Source: an uncultured Eubacteriales bacterium
GTDB taxonomy: Bacteria; Bacillota_I; Bacilli_A; RF39; UBA660
Direction of reading: 5' to 3'
Length of the DNA stretch: 32,298 bases
NCBI GenBank assembly: GCA_905211265.1
Contig: CAJMAC010000011.1
Location: forward strand, 1-32,298
The translations under genes and the position numbers were made by a program. The notes beneath the pieces are model-generated. The model worked only from the letters and a program-made list of their open reading frames with translations, did not search any database and was not told the origin of the DNA. Of this stretch, positions 29,962 to 32,298 are shown piece by piece (position 1 is the first letter of the stretch; every line of letters starts with the position of its first letter).

Positions 29962-32104
29962 AGAAATAGCACAAGAATTAAATATCAAAATAGAACAAGT
30001 AGAAGCAGTATTAACTCTATTAGAAGAAGGAAATACCATTCCCTTTATAGCAAGATATAGAAAAGAAAAAACAGGTTCCTTAGATGAAGAACAAATAAGA
30101 AAAATAAACGAAGTATATGATTATCAAGTATCATTACTAAAAAGAAAAGAAGATGTAATAAGATTAATTGACGAAAAAGGATTATTAACCGAAGAATTAA
30201 AAAATAATATCTTAAATTGTAATAAATTAGTCGAAGTAGAAGATCTCTATAGACCATATAAAGAAAAGAAAAAAACAAAAGCAACAGATGCCATAAATAA
30301 CGGACTAGAACCATTAGCAAAAATAATTATGAGTTTTCCAAATAACTTAGACATAGAAAAAACAGCATCTAACTATTTAAACGACAAAGTAAAATCAATC
30401 GAAGAAGCAATCCAAGGAGCAAAATATATAATTGCAGAATGGATAAGCGACAATGCTAGTTATAGGAAATGGATAAGAAACAATATGTATTATAAAGGAA
30501 AAATAGTATCAAAATTAAAGAAAAACGCCAAAGATGAAACAAAAACATATGAAATGTATTATGACTATAACGAATCAATAAAATATATCAAACCACATAG
30601 AATACTAGCAATAAATCGTGGAGAAAAAGAAAATGTTCTTAATGTTAATATTGAAATAGATAATAGAGAAATAGAAACATTTTTAAAAACTAAAATAATA
30701 AAAAATGCAAAATCAAATGTATCAGATATTGTAATTGATGCAATTAATGACAGCTTAAAAAGATTAATATTACCAAGTGTAGAACGTGAAGTACGCGCAG
30801 ATTTAACAGAAATTGGAGAAAATAGTGCCATAGATAACTTTGGAAAAAACCTAGAAAAATTACTATTAACTCCACCAATGAAAGATAAAATAGTTTTAGG
30901 ATTTGACCCAGCATTTAGAACGGGATGTAAACTTGCTGTAATAGACCAAACTGGAAAAAAACTGGAAATTGCAGTTATATATCCTCACGAACCACATAAT
31001 AAATATGAAGAATCAAAGAAAATACTTACAGACTTAATAAAAAAATACAAAGTAGAAATAATAGCAATAGGAAATGGTACAGCATCAAGAGAATCAGAAA
31101 AATTTGTATCACAAGTAATAAAAGAAGAAAAATTACCTACAGAATACATAATAGTATCTGAAGCAGGAGCAAGTGTATACTCTGCTAGCAAACTTGCAAT
31201 TGAAGAATTTCCAGATTTAACTGTAGAAAAAAGAAGTGCTATATCAATAGGAAGAAGATTACAAGATCCATTATCAGAATTAGTAAAAATAACACCAGAA
31301 AGCATTGGCGTAGGACAATATCAGCATGATGTATCAAGCAAAAAATTAACTGAATCACTAGACTTTGTTGTATCAAAAGCAGTAAACAGTGTCGGAGTAA
31401 ACATAAATACAGCATCTCCTTCCCTACTTAAATATGTTTCAGGCATAACAAAGAAAAATATAGACAAAATAATAGAGTATAGAAATAAAGAAGGAAAAAT
31501 AAATTCCCGCGAAGAAATAAAAAAGAAAAAACTTTTAAGCGATAAAACATATGAACAAGCAATAGGATTTCTAAGAATAATTGATGGAGAAAATATTTTA
31601 GATGTAACATCAGTACACCCAGAAAGTTATAATATAGCATTAAATCTATTAAAAGAACTAAATTGTACTACCAAAGACATAGGAACAAGTAAACTAATAG
31701 ATTTATTAGATAATATAGATATAAACACATACAAAGATAAATTAAACACAGATATATACACCCTAGAAGACATAATATCATCACTAAAAAAACCGAATAG
31801 AGATCCAAGAGATGATATGCCAAAACCAATATTAAAAAGTGATGTCCTAGATATAAATGATTTACAAATAGGAATGAAATTACAAGGAACAGTAAGAAAT
31901 GTAATAGACTTTGGAGCATTCGTAGACATTGGATTACATAATGATGGATTAATACATATATCAAAAATGACAAATAATTATATAAAACATCCAAGTGAAA
32001 TATTAAATGTCGGAGACATAATAGACTGTTATGTAATAGAGATAAATAAAGAAAAAGAAAAAGTATCTCTATCATTAATTGAACCAAATTTACTAAAAAA
32101 TTAA
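29942..32104 (+). CDS. tex: Tex-family RNA-binding transcription accessory protein
   Basis: Tex binds nucleic acid and acts in transcription; it is the bacterial relative of Spt6. The 720-residue product has a Tex N-terminal domain with ALTLLEEGNTIPFIARYRKE, a YqgF/RNase-H-like domain from about 318 (GFDPAFRTGCKLAVID), helix-hairpin-helix motifs (SVGVNINTASPSLLKYVSG) and a C-terminal S1 domain (about 645-715, GTVRNVIDFGAFVDIGL). AGAAGGACAAT precedes the ATG, and it overlaps the polymerase gene by 20 bases. Confidence 0.96.
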   Translation: MNKEIIKEIAQELNIKIEQVEAVLTLLEEGNTIPFIARYRKEKTGSLDEEQIRKINEVYDYQVSLLKRKEDVIRLIDEKGLLTEELKNNILNCNKLVEVEDLYRPYKEKKKTKATDAINNGLEPLAKIIMSFPNNLDIEKTASNYLNDKVKSIEEAIQGAKYIIAEWISDNASYRKWIRNNMYYKGKIVSKLKKNAKDETKTYEMYYDYNESIKYIKPHRILAINRGEKENVLNVNIEIDNREIETFLKTKIIKNAKSNVSDIVIDAINDSLKRLILPSVEREVRADLTEIGENSAIDNFGKNLEKLLLTPPMKDKIVLGFDPAFRTGCKLAVIDQTGKKLEIAVIYPHEPHNKYEESKKILTDLIKKYKVEIIAIGNGTASRESEKFVSQVIKEEKLPTEYIIVSEAGASVYSASKLAIEEFPDLTVEKRSAISIGRRLQDPLSELVKITPESIGVGQYQHDVSSKKLTESLDFVVSKAVNSVGVNINTASPSLLKYVSGITKKNIDKIIEYRNKEGKINSREEIKKKKLLSDKTYEQAIGFLRIIDGENILDVTSVHPESYNIALNLLKELNCTTKDIGTSKLIDLLDNIDINTYKDKLNTDIYTLEDIISSLKKPNRDPRDDMPKPILKSDVLDINDLQIGMKLQGTVRNVIDFGAFVDIGLHNDGLIHISKMTNNYIKHPSEILNVGDIIDCYVIEINKEKEKVSLSLIEPNLLKN

Positions 32105-32132
32105 CTTTTTCAAAGAAATTTCAATAAAACTA

Positions 32133-32161
32133 TTGACAAAATAGGTAATATATAATAAAAT
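32133..32161 (+). promoter_or_regulatory. Promoter of tRNA-Gly
   Basis: TTGACA (32133-32138), 17 bases, TAAAAT (32156-32161), 20 bases before the tRNA. A TATAAT at 32151-32156 would leave only a 12-base spacer and is not preferred. Confidence 0.75.
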
Positions 32162-32181
32162 TTATATTGCCTACTTGATTT

Positions 32182-32255
32182 GCAGGTGTAGTTTAATGGT
32201 AGAACTTCAGCCTTCCAAGCTGACCACGGGAGTTCGATTCTCCTCACCTGCTCCA
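32182..32255 (+). tRNA. tRNA-Gly, anticodon UCC
   Basis: GCAGGTG pairs with CACCTGC (acceptor), GTTT with GAAC (D stem), TCAGC with GCTGA (anticodon stem, loop CTTCCAA, anticodon TCC), and GGGAG with CTCCT around TTCGATT. The discriminator U and CCA are encoded. It reads GGA and, by wobble, other GGN codons. About 43 bases follow to the window end, with a partial hairpin CTCGGAA/TTCTGAG. Confidence 0.97.
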
Positions 32256-32298
32256 GATTGATAGGAAACTCGGAAATTAACTTCTGAGAGTAATAAAT

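Noticed and set aside
28766..31929. Long open frames antisense to the polymerase and tex
   Set aside because: They lack ribosome binding sites, have biased composition expected from reading a real gene backwards, and overlap fully with well-recognised genes.
1..32298. Mycoplasma code (UGA as Trp)
   Set aside because: UGA ends several genes (for example DUF951 at 15177 and the membrane protein at 28431), and Trp is coded by UGG.

Overview
This window is a piece of a very A+T-rich chromosome from a Gram-positive, endospore-forming Bacillota (Firmicutes). The evidence is the sporulation genes spoIIR, spoIID, spoIIQ and spoIIID, Shine-Dalgarno sites close to AAGGAGG, many consensus sigma-A promoters, short poly-U terminators and gene order like that of Bacillus. 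UGA is used as a stop and Trp is read from UGG, so this is the standard bacterial code and not the Mycoplasma code. Small intergenic gaps and the pairing of mbl, spoIIID and spoIID suggest a reduced-genome Bacilli or Erysipelotrichia-type gut lineage, but the sequence does not fix the taxon. No mobile element, prophage or CRISPR array is visible.

Layout. (1) 1-3700: secA and long-form hpf on the minus strand, with a divergent HIT hydrolase. (2) 3700-4560: no long ORF, but not empty. It holds a probable structured ~370-nt RNA with its own promoter and terminator, and two tiny YjcZ-like membrane peptide genes. (3) 4560-8900: a PrsA-like foldase (plus strand); a minus-strand group rmuC, small membrane protein, DUF3603-like protein; then an XRE regulator facing two unknown membrane protein genes across a short region with a palindrome. 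(4) 8946-15362: rpsR, ssb, rpsF with an S6:S18-type leader, then pepF, ychF, an unknown beta-rich protein, an AbgT-family transporter and a DUF951 protein. Much of this matches the near-origin yyzM/ychF/rpsF/ssb/rpsR neighbourhood of Bacillus. (5) 15442-26260: mbl, spoIIID, spoIIQ, spoIID, a YwzB-like protein, rpiB, an Asn-rich lipoprotein, rpmE, a degenerate SGNH protein, murA, an unknown protein, mntP, spoIIR, prmC and prfA, again close to the Bacillus order. (6) 26330-32298 (plus strand): SAM-I riboswitch and metK, an unknown membrane protein with a DUF1292-like protein, a Y-family DNA polymerase overlapping tex, and tRNA-Gly(UCC).

How the genes work together. Most are housekeeping: secretion (secA, prsA-like), ribosome hibernation (hpf), translation (rpsR, rpsF, rpmE, prfA, prmC, tRNA-Gly), cell wall and shape (murA, mbl), DNA repair (rmuC, ssb, Y-family polymerase, tex) and methionine/SAM metabolism. 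Four sporulation genes cover the forespore-to-mother-cell step: SpoIIR signals sigma-E activation, SpoIID and SpoIIQ act in engulfment, and SpoIIID regulates sigma-E genes. The least explained parts are the RNA next to hpf, the tiny YjcZ-like peptides, the XRE/membrane module, the SGNH protein without its catalytic Ser and His, and the double-anchored Asn-rich lipoprotein.
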